Shown: piece by piece, positions 1 through 6,792 of the stretch | Layout: every line of letters begins with the position of its first letter | Numbering within the stretch: the first letter of the stretch is position 1 | Source of the DNA: Cyclobacteriaceae bacterium | Lineage (GTDB): Bacteria; Bacteroidota; Bacteroidia; Cytophagales; Cyclobacteriaceae | DNA: 7,394 bases | Direction: 5' to 3' | Assembly: GCA_025363495.1 (NCBI GenBank) | Contig: JANYDR010000374.1 | Location: 1 to 7,394 of the forward strand | Program-made: the position numbers and the translations under genes | The notes under the pieces: model-generated | Seen by the model: only the letters and a program-made list of their open reading frames with translations | Database searches by the model: none | Told to the model about the DNA's origin: nothing

Positions 1-162
1 CTTAGATCGTTCTATTATGAAAAATTATCGATGAAGGAACTTTCAGCCAGAATGGGATTTAGCAGTGAACATTCGGTCACCGTTCAGAAATACAAGTGCA
101 TTGAAAAATTAAGAGCATCCATAAAACAAAAATCTTTATTCTATGAGGACTTCATTGAATGA
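1..162 (+). CDS. Sigma-70 family RNA polymerase sigma factor, C-terminal part only
   Basis: The reading frame is open from the first base and ends at TGA 160-162, giving the last 53 residues of a protein whose beginning lies outside the window. The segment YYEKLSMKELSARMGF followed by a second helix with VQKYKCIEKLR is the usual shape of sigma region 4, the helix-turn-helix that reads the -35 element. The first part (Y-E-K-L-S, then K-E-L-A-like helix, then a G-F-S turn) and the closing I-E-K-L-R are what I rely on. The family directs RNA polymerase to particular promoters, often ECF-type in this phylum. The next gene starts inside its last 20 bases, so the two are probably translated from one message. 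I cannot say which sigma group it belongs to because regions 1 to 3 are missing. Confidence 0.8.
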   Translation, partial: LRSFYYEKLSMKELSARMGFSSEHSVTVQKYKCIEKLRASIKQKSLFYEDFIE

Positions 163-424
163 AATTCAGGAAGTTGAAAACTTTCTTCTGGAGAAGCTTC
201 CGCCGCAAGAATCTCTATTGTTTCAGGCAAAGTTGATTACCAACCCTATGTTGAAATGGAATGTGGCACTGCAATCAAAATTAATGGATGTCGTTCTACT
301 TTATCACCGTAGAAAATTGAAAGTGGAAATTCGAACGATTCATAACAGGCTTTTTAGCAATCCTGACAAATCTGAATTTCAATTAACCATAGATAAGATT
401 TTCAACCCCCAATGCAGCGAATGA
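143..424 (+). CDS. Small conserved cytoplasmic protein between sigma factor and ClpP
   Basis: This is a 93-residue protein with no signal peptide or membrane segment. It is mostly helical, with a pattern I associate with small Bacteroidota proteins next to sigma factors and ClpP: EVENFLLEKLPPQE near residues 10-24, a following LLFQAKL helix, then YHRRKLKVEIRTIHNRLF around residues 54-71, and a final IDKIF. No enzymatic motif is visible and I do not know its function. ATG 143 lies inside the sigma gene; TTG 155 is another in-frame possibility. Its end overlaps the start of the clpP-like gene. Position suggests a regulator or adaptor of the sigma factor or protease, for example an anti-sigma-like or delivery protein, but that is inference from gene order alone. 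Confidence 0.75.
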   Translation: MRTSLNEIQEVENFLLEKLPPQESLLFQAKLITNPMLKWNVALQSKLMDVVLLYHRRKLKVEIRTIHNRLFSNPDKSEFQLTIDKIFNPQCSE

Positions 425-1053
425 AATCTTCACTCATACCAATGGTCCTCGATGGCAGAGGAGAAAGAGCTTACGATATCTTTAGTCTCCTACTCCAAGA
501 ACGAATTATTATACTTGGGTCTGGTATCGATGATAGCGTGGCCAACGTAATAGTCGCTCAACTACTTTATCTCAATAGTCTTGATCAAAAAAGACCCATA
601 AGCCTTTATATCAATAGCCCGGGTGGACAAGTTTATGCAGGACTTGCTATCTATGACACGATGCAAATGATAAAAGCACCCGTATCAACTCTTGCTATCG
701 GAATTTCTGCAAGCATGGGGACAGCACTGCTTACTTCGGGTGCAACCGGAATGCGATATGCATTACCTCATGCTACTATTCACATGCATCCCACCGGTGG
801 CGGAGCGCAGGGTTATACTGAAGATGTGCGAATTGCAACGCGCGAGCAAGAGCGCTTGCAAGCTCAATTGTTTCACCTTATGGGAAAGCATTCGGGACAT
901 TCATGGAAAGAAATCGAAGAGTTCTTCCTTCGGGATAAATATATGACCGCTCCTGAAGCTCTGGCATTTGGCCTGATCGATGAAATATTGGGAGACACGA
1001 GTGACGTTATTGCTCTTAGCAGTCCAAACCTGGAGCTACTTCTCTCAAAGTAA
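412..1053 (+). CDS. clpP: ATP-dependent Clp protease proteolytic subunit (ClpP family)
   Basis: This 213-residue protein has the full ClpP fold and length. ClpP forms a double-heptamer chamber that cuts unfolded proteins fed in by ClpX or ClpA/C ATPases in the cytoplasm. Visible landmarks are the N-terminal IPMV..GRGERAYDIFSLLLQERII stretch, YINSPGG at 67-72, YDTMQ at 81-85, the nucleophile S101 in SASMG, H126 in IHMHPTGG, and D175 in RDKYMTAPEA. The spacings S to H (25) and H to D (49) equal those in E. coli ClpP, so the catalytic triad is complete. The usual H-Q-P after the histidine is H-P-T here, which suggests a divergent second paralogue rather than the housekeeping copy. There is essentially no propeptide. 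The start at 412 overlaps the upstream gene by 13 bases; ATG 421 forms an ATGA stop-start overlap and is an equally good start, giving 210 residues. Confidence 0.93.
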   Translation: MQRMKSSLIPMVLDGRGERAYDIFSLLLQERIIILGSGIDDSVANVIVAQLLYLNSLDQKRPISLYINSPGGQVYAGLAIYDTMQMIKAPVSTLAIGISASMGTALLTSGATGMRYALPHATIHMHPTGGGAQGYTEDVRIATREQERLQAQLFHLMGKHSGHSWKEIEEFFLRDKYMTAPEALAFGLIDEILGDTSDVIALSSPNLELLLSK

Positions 1054-1101
1054 TTTCTGCCAAGGTTATTCTGACTTCATCCGAAACGAATTATTCATAT
1101 C

Positions 1102-1128
1102 AATTGTTGTGGAAATTCCTCTACAATT
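1102..1128. promoter_or_regulatory. Imperfect 27-bp dyad between clpP and the lipoprotein gene
   Basis: AATTGTTGTGGAA, a central A, and TTCCTCTACAATT form a dyad in which 11 of 13 positions match; the core GGAAATTCC is perfect. It lies 49 bp after the clpP stop and about 95 bp before the lipoprotein start. As RNA it folds poorly because the loop is tiny and there are two U-U mismatches, so a protein-binding site fits better than a terminator. I found no convincing Bacteroidota -7 box (TAnnTTTG) in this 170-bp gap; the nearest is TACTTTAA at 1145-1152. Confidence 0.3.
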
Positions 1129-1223
1129 CTTCAACTTCATGTATTACTTTAAATAATGCAGCCTCCTAAAACGTGGCATAATAATAGCGGTCTGCACACC
1201 GTTGTAAACCAAATTTAAAAGAA

Positions 1224-1772
1224 ATGAAGTCTATCCGAAATTCATCAGGTTTGGTCATGTTGGCATTTTTCATTTTGATCAGTGCCGCTGGCTGTAAGAG
1301 TAAAAAGAAGGCGATGGAAGCTTCTGCCGCTGCTGAAAAGGCAAGAATGGAACAAGAAGCAAGTCGTAAGAAACAGCAGCAGCAACAGGAGGAAGAAGCA
1401 CGTCGCAAAGAGGCTGAAGAAAACGCGCGCAAAGAAAAGGAAGCTGAAGACAAAGCCAGAAAAGAGGCCGAAATGAAGGCGAGTACGCCGAAAGCAAAAC
1501 TTAATCAGTATTTTGACTCGATCACAAATTCATCGAGTGCCGCGTCTGCGAATAGTACCATCAACGAAGCTCTTAACCTTTTTGCTTCTGCGGATACTCC
1601 AGTATTAATTGTAATCGCCGAATCAGGTGGTCAAAAGGATTATGATAAACCGACTACTATTAAAACATATCTGAACTATCTCAAAGATCAAAAGAAGAAC
1701 ATCAATCGAATTGAAAATCTCCAGATCGATGGTTCAGGTAAAATCACAGAAGTTGAACTACGTAAGAATTAA
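1224..1772 (+). CDS. Coiled-coil lipoprotein of unknown function
   Basis: This 182-residue protein starts with K-S-I-R and a hydrophobic stretch (residues 10-22) ending in ISAAGC, so Cys24 is the probable lipidation site. The residue at -3 is Ala instead of the commoner Leu. The residues after the Cys are KSKKK, basic and unlike the acidic surface-export signals described in this phylum, so a periplasm-facing lipoprotein is more likely. Residues about 30-88 are almost only A, E, K, R and Q, including a run of five Gln, and should form a long charged helix or coiled coil. Residues about 92-182 form a compact C-terminal domain with the phrases TPVLIVIAESGGQKDYDKPTT and YLNYLKDQKK; I do not recognise this family. 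It opens the run of exported-protein genes, 24 bp before the next start. A tether or spacer across the periplasm is a reasonable guess, not a demonstrated role. Confidence 0.8.
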   Translation: MKSIRNSSGLVMLAFFILISAAGCKSKKKAMEASAAAEKARMEQEASRKKQQQQQEEEARRKEAEENARKEKEAEDKARKEAEMKASTPKAKLNQYFDSITNSSSAASANSTINEALNLFASADTPVLIVIAESGGQKDYDKPTTIKTYLNYLKDQKKNINRIENLQIDGSGKITEVELRKN

Positions 1773-1796
1773 TACTCAACCACAAATACAATAACC

Positions 1797-2381
1797 ATGG
1801 TTAACTTCAAATTGAAATACATTCTCTCATTCCTTTTTAGTGCATTAATGATCGGAATCACTTCTGCTCAAAACGCAGAAATTAGTCCGCAACGCAAGCA
1901 AGCCATTGACTCACTTGCACTGGAAAAAGTCAGAGACCTCAGTAAATACATAGCCATCATTGGAAATAAGAAGACTCCCTTCTCGGAAGCAAGCCGGGTT
2001 ATGGACCGTGCCGAAGAGTTATTCACTCCGGGAAGTGAAATGGGAGTGTCATCACTGAAACGTAAAGAGATCAGCTATTTCAAGGTGCGCAAGTATTTTG
2101 AACGACTCATGGCCCTCAACTATGACCGTGTTACAATCGAATGGTATGATATTCATTATATCAGCGACCTTGAGCGACAGCCTGACGGACGATATGTAGG
2201 AATTGTAACAATCTACCAAAAATTTGAAGGAACTTCAGATGATGGAATGAAATATAAAGACACTACAAAGAAAGACATCACTATCTATGTTGAAAGGAAA
2301 AAGACACAGATACAGGGCAGGATTATTGAATTCTGGGACGTATTGCTGGGTGACATTCGCGTTACAGAAACGAGTGCATGA
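1797..2381 (+). CDS. Secreted protein of unknown function
   Basis: This 194-residue protein has a clear signal peptide: basic FKLKY, a hydrophobic core at 8-20, and probable cleavage after Ala24 in TSAQ. The mature part starts with a helical region (30-75). It continues with alternating strands: KRKEISYFKVRKYFERL (88-104), VTIEWYDIHYISDL (112-125), GRYVGIVTIYQKFEG (131-145), then ITIYVERK and FWDVLLGDI at 161-187. The helix-then-curved-sheet order and the 'YVGIVTIYQKF' strand resemble NTF2/SnoaL-like periplasmic domains common in Cytophagales, but no catalytic residues stand out and I do not assign a family. The Y-D-T-T-K-K-D-type segment at 153-160 looks like a conserved surface loop. It lies 24 bp after the lipoprotein gene, so the two are almost certainly co-transcribed. 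The leader is A-rich without a Shine-Dalgarno sequence, as is usual in this phylum. Confidence 0.8.
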   Translation: MVNFKLKYILSFLFSALMIGITSAQNAEISPQRKQAIDSLALEKVRDLSKYIAIIGNKKTPFSEASRVMDRAEELFTPGSEMGVSSLKRKEISYFKVRKYFERLMALNYDRVTIEWYDIHYISDLERQPDGRYVGIVTIYQKFEGTSDDGMKYKDTTKKDITIYVERKKTQIQGRIIEFWDVLLGDIRVTETSA

Positions 2382-2392
2382 CGACAATTTCT

Positions 2393-2460
2393 AATTTGTT
2401 GATTCGGCGATTCGGTGATGAGAACATTACCGAATCACCGAATCACTTCATCAACGAATT
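2393..2460. repeat. Long intergenic hairpin built from GATTCGGY repeats
   Basis: The left arm 2401-2419 is two tandem GATTCGGY octamers plus GAT. The right arm 2426-2444 is its complement over 19 positions, with one C-A mismatch and one G-U pair, around a 6-nt loop (2420-2425). Outside it, AATTTGTTGA (2393-2402) also pairs with TCAACGAATT (2451-2460), one G-U, separated from the main stem by an 8-nt insertion on the right. The structure fills nearly the whole 88-bp gap and ends 9 bp before the next ATG. There is no poly-T tail, so it is not a textbook terminator; it could be a REP-like element, an mRNA-processing or stability hairpin, or a partial attenuator. Confidence 0.75.
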
Positions 2461-2469
2461 TAATCACTA

Positions 2470-3312
2470 ATGTTTAATAAGAAATCCCTTCTTCTTACCG
2501 GATACTTCATCTTTCACCTAACATTTTTATCCCAGGCTCAGATCGTAAGTGATAAAATTGATGAGACTAAGCTTTATGCGGAATCAAAGCAGGTCAATCA
2601 ATTCTTCCGAAGATTCAATGGAGAGGAAGATGAAAAAGGGAACCGCTACTACCCTACCGATAAGCAGTATAGAACTGTTAAACTTAGAAAGAAGTATCTA
2701 TCAATATTGTTTGATGGCAGTAATGGCGGAATGAGTGATGCGGTCAAGAATGAGTTTGTAAAAACAGTCCTGGATAAACCAGAAACATCTATCCTTGAGT
2801 TTCACGGCAAGAACTGGTTCTCTGAAGTACAGACCTTCTTCACTTCAAATGGAAAGGATCAGCCTATAACTCTTTTCATGGAACTTGAAAAAGACCATCT
2901 TGGAAGTAAGTGGGTGATTTATAAAGCTCATGCAGACATGTACAAGCCGTATTTTCTTCGGGATACTACTAAAGTCGGACGTTTTCTTCATCCCATGAGC
3001 CATGAACTTGATTTCATGAATTTGCGCAAAGCATTTTCCAACACAGACAGCATAAGTCAATTCACCGTCAAGCGATTTATGCCTGATCATCTCTCGCTTT
3101 TATTATATGATCTTAAAAAGGGAAACCTCGTATTCAAATCAGTCGACCAAATGAAGTTTCATTTCTTTCAAATCGACGGATGGTATTTTGAAATTTCGGA
3201 ATTCAACAGACCCGGCTACAATACTGGATGGCTAATATCCAACCTTGTCAAATTAAAAGACAAATCCGACAAAGAAGTCCTGCTTAAATATTTGCTGTAT
3301 GAGACGAGGTAA
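2470..3312 (+). CDS. Secreted protein of unknown function (280 residues)
   Basis: The signal peptide is basic NKK, a hydrophobic core at 6-20, and probable cleavage after Ala23 in SQAQ. The mature protein has FFRRFNGEEDEKGNRYY (45-61), then a helical region, then a strand-rich segment ITLFMELEKDHLGSKWVIYK (133-152). This is followed by RFLHPMSHELDFMNLRKAF (171-189) and a C-terminal part rich in aromatics, HFFQIDGWYFEISEFN (221-236) and PGYNTGWLISNL. These phrases recall a conserved family of Bacteroidota exported proteins that I cannot name; the strand pair ending in SKWVIYK is compatible with an NTF2-like sheet. No metal or nucleophile motif is convincing; HPMSHELD offers two His and one Asp/Glu but no known signature. 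Its last 14 bases overlap the start of the LRR gene, so translation of the two is probably coupled and their products may act together. Confidence 0.8.
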   Translation: MFNKKSLLLTGYFIFHLTFLSQAQIVSDKIDETKLYAESKQVNQFFRRFNGEEDEKGNRYYPTDKQYRTVKLRKKYLSILFDGSNGGMSDAVKNEFVKTVLDKPETSILEFHGKNWFSEVQTFFTSNGKDQPITLFMELEKDHLGSKWVIYKAHADMYKPYFLRDTTKVGRFLHPMSHELDFMNLRKAFSNTDSISQFTVKRFMPDHLSLLLYDLKKGNLVFKSVDQMKFHFFQIDGWYFEISEFNRPGYNTGWLISNLVKLKDKSDKEVLLKYLLYETR

Positions 3313-5830
3313 ACTCTGGCTTATCACGTTTTTGCTGCTGACAATTCTGATTTTTGAAGTCCAGGCACAAAAACCTTCTTCAAAGAAAACCACAAAGAAA
3401 ACTGAGGTTAAGAAGTCACCAACAAAGGAGACATCTGTAAAAAAGGCTGTAACAAAGCCCGTTGTTGCAGACCCTCCGCCCGATGTCGTAGAAGATCAAA
3501 AAAAGATCCGTAATATCGTTTCAGTTCTGGAATTTATGCTGAATACCCTTGGCAGCAGTACAGCTACTACCCGCGACAAGGAAGTTCTGGTTACAGAGAG
3601 TTACTCCAAGATTTTCAGAGATTCAAAAGTTCAGATTGAAGACGATCTGGTAGAAGACAGACTTGTTGTTACAAATAAGGATGTAATCGCTTATCTCAAA
3701 GATGTTGACTTCTTCTTTACGGATGCCACATTTGAATTTGCAATAGACAACATACAAAATGGTACTAATGCTGATAATAAGAATTTCTACAAAGTTGCAT
3801 TAACGCGACATTTGAAAGGCTCAACAACAGACGGAAAACCTGTTAATAATACATTGCAAAGATTTATAGAAATCAACTATGATCCTGACTCACAGGACCT
3901 GAAGATTGTAAGTATTTACACAACTGAATTCAGTGGAAAAGATGTATTGACCAATTGGTGGAAACAACTTTCCTATGAATGGCAGGCTATCTTTAAAAAG
4001 AAATTAAACTTCATGGATAGTGTAACGCTCACAGAGATGAAGATCATTGCTGATCTACAAGAATTGGACTTGAGTCACAACCAGTACATAACAAACCTGG
4101 ATCCCCTTGCCTACTTAAGCAAACTAAAGTCACTGAATCTCTCTTATACAAGCATCTCCGATCTTGTTCCGATACGCAACCTTACTGAAGTGACAGAACT
4201 GAATCTGGCACATACAAAAATCCAGGATGTTAATATGTTGAAGTACTCAAGCAATCTTGTCAAGATGAATATTAGTCATACTGATGTCAGTGATATTTCC
4301 GTGATTGAAAAGATGCCACATCTTCAATATCTCGAAATGGGTAATACCAACATTACGGATATCACTCCAATTGCCAATCTTACTGAATTGCTTTTTCTTA
4401 ATCTTGAAGCCACCAAGGTCTCCAATCTTTCTCCTCTTCAAAATCTTGTTCAGATCACTGATCTTAACCTTTCACAGACTCCTATTCAGGATATCGCCGC
4501 TTTAGGGACGTTAAAGAAGGTAATCACGCTGGATATTGACAGCACCCATATCAGTGCCGTTACTTCACTAAGTGCATTGGAAAACCTGAAAGTTTTACAC
4601 GCTAATTATACACTCATCGCAGATTTACAGCCTCTGCAAAAGTTACCGCATCTTGAAAAAATTTACTGTGATCAGACCCCTGTAAAGCAGCCGGCTGCAG
4701 ACGCATTTATGGCTACCAATCCAAAGGTACTAGTCATCTATGATTCAAAAGACCTGAAATCATGGTGGGATAGTATTCAACCTGAATGGCAGGAAGTATT
4801 AAGTAAGGCGGCAAAGGTCGGTCCTCAGCCCACCAAAGAGGAACTCGCCCGGGTCACGAATGAGGATTCAATTAATGTAGATAGTAACAGTCGCATCAGA
4901 GATCTTGAGCCGTTACGAAAGTTACAAAAGCTGACAGTAATCATTGTGAACAGTCCTGAAGTCAGTGACCTCACCCCTTTAAAAGATCATACTGAAATTA
5001 AATATCTTGATATCAGTGGAACAAGAGTATCAGACGTTTCTGCCGTGAGTAAGTTCATCAAACTAAAAGTGTTGCGTGCTGATAAATCTAAAATTGAAAA
5101 TATTGCACCCCTCCTTCAACTTGCCGCGTTAGAAAAGATCTATGCAGACCAAACTGGCGTTCAGGATTTCATCGTGGGTGAATTTCTGGAAAAGAACCGG
5201 AAATGCCTTATAATCTATAAGACCATCCATGTAGACAGGTGGTGGAAAAATCTATCGGAAGATTGGAAAACAGTATTCCGAAACGAGATGAAAGCAGACA
5301 CCATTTCATCACGCGAAAATCTCCATAAGCTTGTTGAAAGAGATGGGTTACATATAAACGATTCCCCCATCAAAGACTTGACGGCATTGAATGAATTCGT
5401 GTTGCTTAAAGAGCTTCATTTCTCAGGAACGGGGATAACTGAAATCCCTCCAATGGAGAATTTCAAATCGCTAACATCGCTCCATGCTACAAATAGTCCT
5501 ATGCAAAGCATTCAATCTATCGGAACATTAGCGAACCTTGAAGATCTTGATATTTCAAGCACACCCATTGATGACCTAAAGCCAATTGAGAGTCTCAGGA
5601 ACCTAAAAAAATTCAGTTGCGCCGGAACACAGGTGAAGAAGCTTGATCCGTTGGTAAAATGGCAATTGCTTGAATCACTGGATTGTTCAAACTCGCGAGT
5701 GGTTAACCTCGATCCTCTTCTTTATGTTCCCCTCAAAACCCTGAAGTGTTTCAACACTAAAGTGTCAACGAGGGAAATTGAAAGTTTTAAGAAGAAGAAG
5801 CCGGAGTGTAATGTGGTTTATTATCGTTAG
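3299..5830 (+). CDS. Secreted multi-cassette leucine-rich repeat protein
   Basis: This 843-residue protein has a signal peptide (MRRGK, hydrophobic 6-19, probable cleavage after Ala23 in VQAQ). A Lys/Thr-rich disordered linker (about 25-56) leads into an alpha/beta N-domain (about 65-212; FYKVALTRHLKG at 163-174 and LKIVSIYTTE near its end). Residues from 219 on are three cassettes of SDS22/internalin-type leucine-rich repeats with a 22-residue period, of the form LxLxxTxIxDLxPLxxLxxL. LRR solenoids bind proteins or glycans through their concave face. No enzymatic domain, transmembrane anchor, lipobox, LPxTG-like or T9SS C-terminal sorting domain is visible; the protein stops in the last repeat cap (CNVVYYR). 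A periplasmic or outer-membrane-associated scaffold is the likely role. The ATG lies 11 bases before the stop of the upstream gene, and the operon appears to end here, followed by a hairpin. Confidence 0.9.
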   Translation: MRRGKLWLITFLLLTILIFEVQAQKPSSKKTTKKTEVKKSPTKETSVKKAVTKPVVADPPPDVVEDQKKIRNIVSVLEFMLNTLGSSTATTRDKEVLVTESYSKIFRDSKVQIEDDLVEDRLVVTNKDVIAYLKDVDFFFTDATFEFAIDNIQNGTNADNKNFYKVALTRHLKGSTTDGKPVNNTLQRFIEINYDPDSQDLKIVSIYTTEFSGKDVLTNWWKQLSYEWQAIFKKKLNFMDSVTLTEMKIIADLQELDLSHNQYITNLDPLAYLSKLKSLNLSYTSISDLVPIRNLTEVTELNLAHTKIQDVNMLKYSSNLVKMNISHTDVSDISVIEKMPHLQYLEMGNTNITDITPIANLTELLFLNLEATKVSNLSPLQNLVQITDLNLSQTPIQDIAALGTLKKVITLDIDSTHISAVTSLSALENLKVLHANYTLIADLQPLQKLPHLEKIYCDQTPVKQPAADAFMATNPKVLVIYDSKDLKSWWDSIQPEWQEVLSKAAKVGPQPTKEELARVTNEDSINVDSNSRIRDLEPLRKLQKLTVIIVNSPEVSDLTPLKDHTEIKYLDISGTRVSDVSAVSKFIKLKVLRADKSKIENIAPLLQLAALEKIYADQTGVQDFIVGEFLEKNRKCLIIYKTIHVDRWWKNLSEDWKTVFRNEMKADTISSRENLHKLVERDGLHINDSPIKDLTALNEFVLLKELHFSGTGITEIPPMENFKSLTSLHATNSPMQSIQSIGTLANLEDLDISSTPIDDLKPIESLRNLKKFSCAGTQVKKLDPLVKWQLLESLDCSNSRVVNLDPLLYVPLKTLKCFNTKVSTREIESFKKKKPECNVVYYR
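3956..5827 (+). repeat. Three WW-capped LRR cassettes inside the LRR gene
   Basis: Each cassette opens with a Trp-Trp helix: WWKQLSYEWQAIF (220-232), WWDSIQPEWQEVL (489-501) and WWKNLSEDWKTVF (648-660). Leucine-rich repeats of exactly 22 residues follow: about nine in cassette 1 (256-454, the first with 23), four in cassette 2 (525-613) and six in cassette 3 (684-814, the last with 21). Each ends in a matching cap: IYCDQTPV to VLVIY, IYADQTGV to CLIIY, and LKCFNTKV to NVVYY. The WW helix begins 8-9 residues after the previous cap. DNA identity among cassettes is low, so the triplication is old. Coordinates cover the codons from the first WW to the last sense codon. Confidence 0.85.
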
Positions 5831-5876
5831 AATTTGCGTTTCATATTCTAACATGTTTACTGAGGCAGGTTGACAA

Positions 5877-5917
5877 TTATAATTCACAAAGTTTCTGTGA
5901 TTCTTTGTGAATTGTAG
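5877..5917. terminator. Hairpin after the LRR gene, probable operon end
   Basis: AATTCACAAAG (5881-5891) and CTTTGTGAATT (5903-5913) are perfect 11-bp complements around an 11-nt loop. Pairing continues outward to 5877/5917 with two G-U pairs. It starts about 47 bp after the LRR stop and ends 18 bp before the ATG of the DUF1543 remnant. The stem is A+T-rich and no U tract follows, so termination strength is uncertain; an mRNA 3'-end stabiliser or a repeated extragenic element is also possible. Confidence 0.55.
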
Positions 5918-5935
5918 CCATCTTGACCGGAAAAA

Positions 5936-6515
5936 ATGCAGCCACTCAAACTCTACATGCTATTACTTGGATGCAAGCCTCACGGCAGGCATGTCGAGCA
6001 ACATGATGTTTTCTTTGGAATAGCAACTAGCTGAAAGATCTGGTTCCAAGGATAAAAGAATTCTGGCCGGAAGGCGCGGAAAAAATTCACATTGATGCGT
6101 GGCGCGAGGCGAAGTCTGTTGATGGATACAGAGTGACGATAGTTCCCACACTTACCGACATTACTTCATCAAATCAAAAATCTCAGCTTTTCTTTATAAA
6201 TCTTGGTGGTTATCAACAGAACGTTTTTTCTGAACAGCATTATCTCCTACTTACCTGAAAGAAGAAAAAGCTTTGGCAATCAAAACTGCGAAAGAAACGT
6301 TGTTCTTCAAACATAATCATTTCACCGGTGCCGACTCTCACATTGATGATAAGTATGGGGTCGATGTTGATGACATCTATCAGATTGATGAAGTTTTATC
6401 CCCTGATCAAAAGAGATCTTATGGCATAGAACTTACACCTTCATTGGATCTTAATGAAGACGAGATTCATTTGGGCTATTTTAGATTAAATTTGATAGGG
6501 GCTCAAGACGACTAG
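5936..6515 (+). pseudogene. DUF1543 family protein, broken by two frameshifts
   Basis: Joining three frames gives a protein of about 193 residues, the normal size for the DUF1543 family (function unknown, cytoplasmic). Segment 1 from ATG 5936 reads KLYMLLLGCKPHGRHVEQHD and GIATS, then meets TGA 6032-6034. Segment 2 resumes one base back at CTG 6031 with LKDLVPRIKEFWPEGAEKIH, WREAKSVDGYRVTIV, LFFINLGGY and EQHYLLLT, then TGA 6256-6258. Segment 3 resumes at CTG 6255 with LKEEKALAIKTAKETLFFKH, SHIDDKYGVDVDDIY and DEIHLGYFRLNLI, ending at TAG 6513-6515. Both breaks equal loss of one base, probably one C of a C run. Everything else is intact and well conserved, so decay is recent or these are sequencing errors. 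The ATG follows an A-rich leader. It may have been read from its own promoter or by readthrough from the LRR operon; no promoter is evident. Confidence 0.8.
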
Positions 6516-6533
6516 ATTGAAATGCATTTCCCA

Positions 6534-6792
<259 letters not shown>

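Noticed and set aside
1372..1390. CAG/CAA tract as a phase-variable microsatellite
   Set aside because: The tract encodes five Gln in a coiled coil, is short and mixed (CAG with CAA), and its triplet unit would not shift the frame.
1166..1453. 95-codon minus-strand frame rich in Ser, Cys, Ala and Phe
   Set aside because: It is the antisense image of the A/E/K/R-rich coiled coil of the lipoprotein gene; low-complexity coding DNA gives long empty frames on the other strand.
3374..3470. Lys/Thr-rich segment as a DNA-binding tail
   Set aside because: It directly follows a signal peptide, so it faces the periplasm; a flexible linker is the simpler reading.
5870..5883. TTGACA followed by TATAAT as a sigma-70 promoter
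   Set aside because: Only two bases separate the hexamers (5870-5875 and 5878-5883), far from the 17-bp spacing needed, and this phylum uses a different -7/-33 consensus.
5963..6151. 62-codon minus-strand frame
   Set aside because: It is antisense to the DUF1543 remnant, whose plus-strand translation is clearly conserved across the frameshifts.
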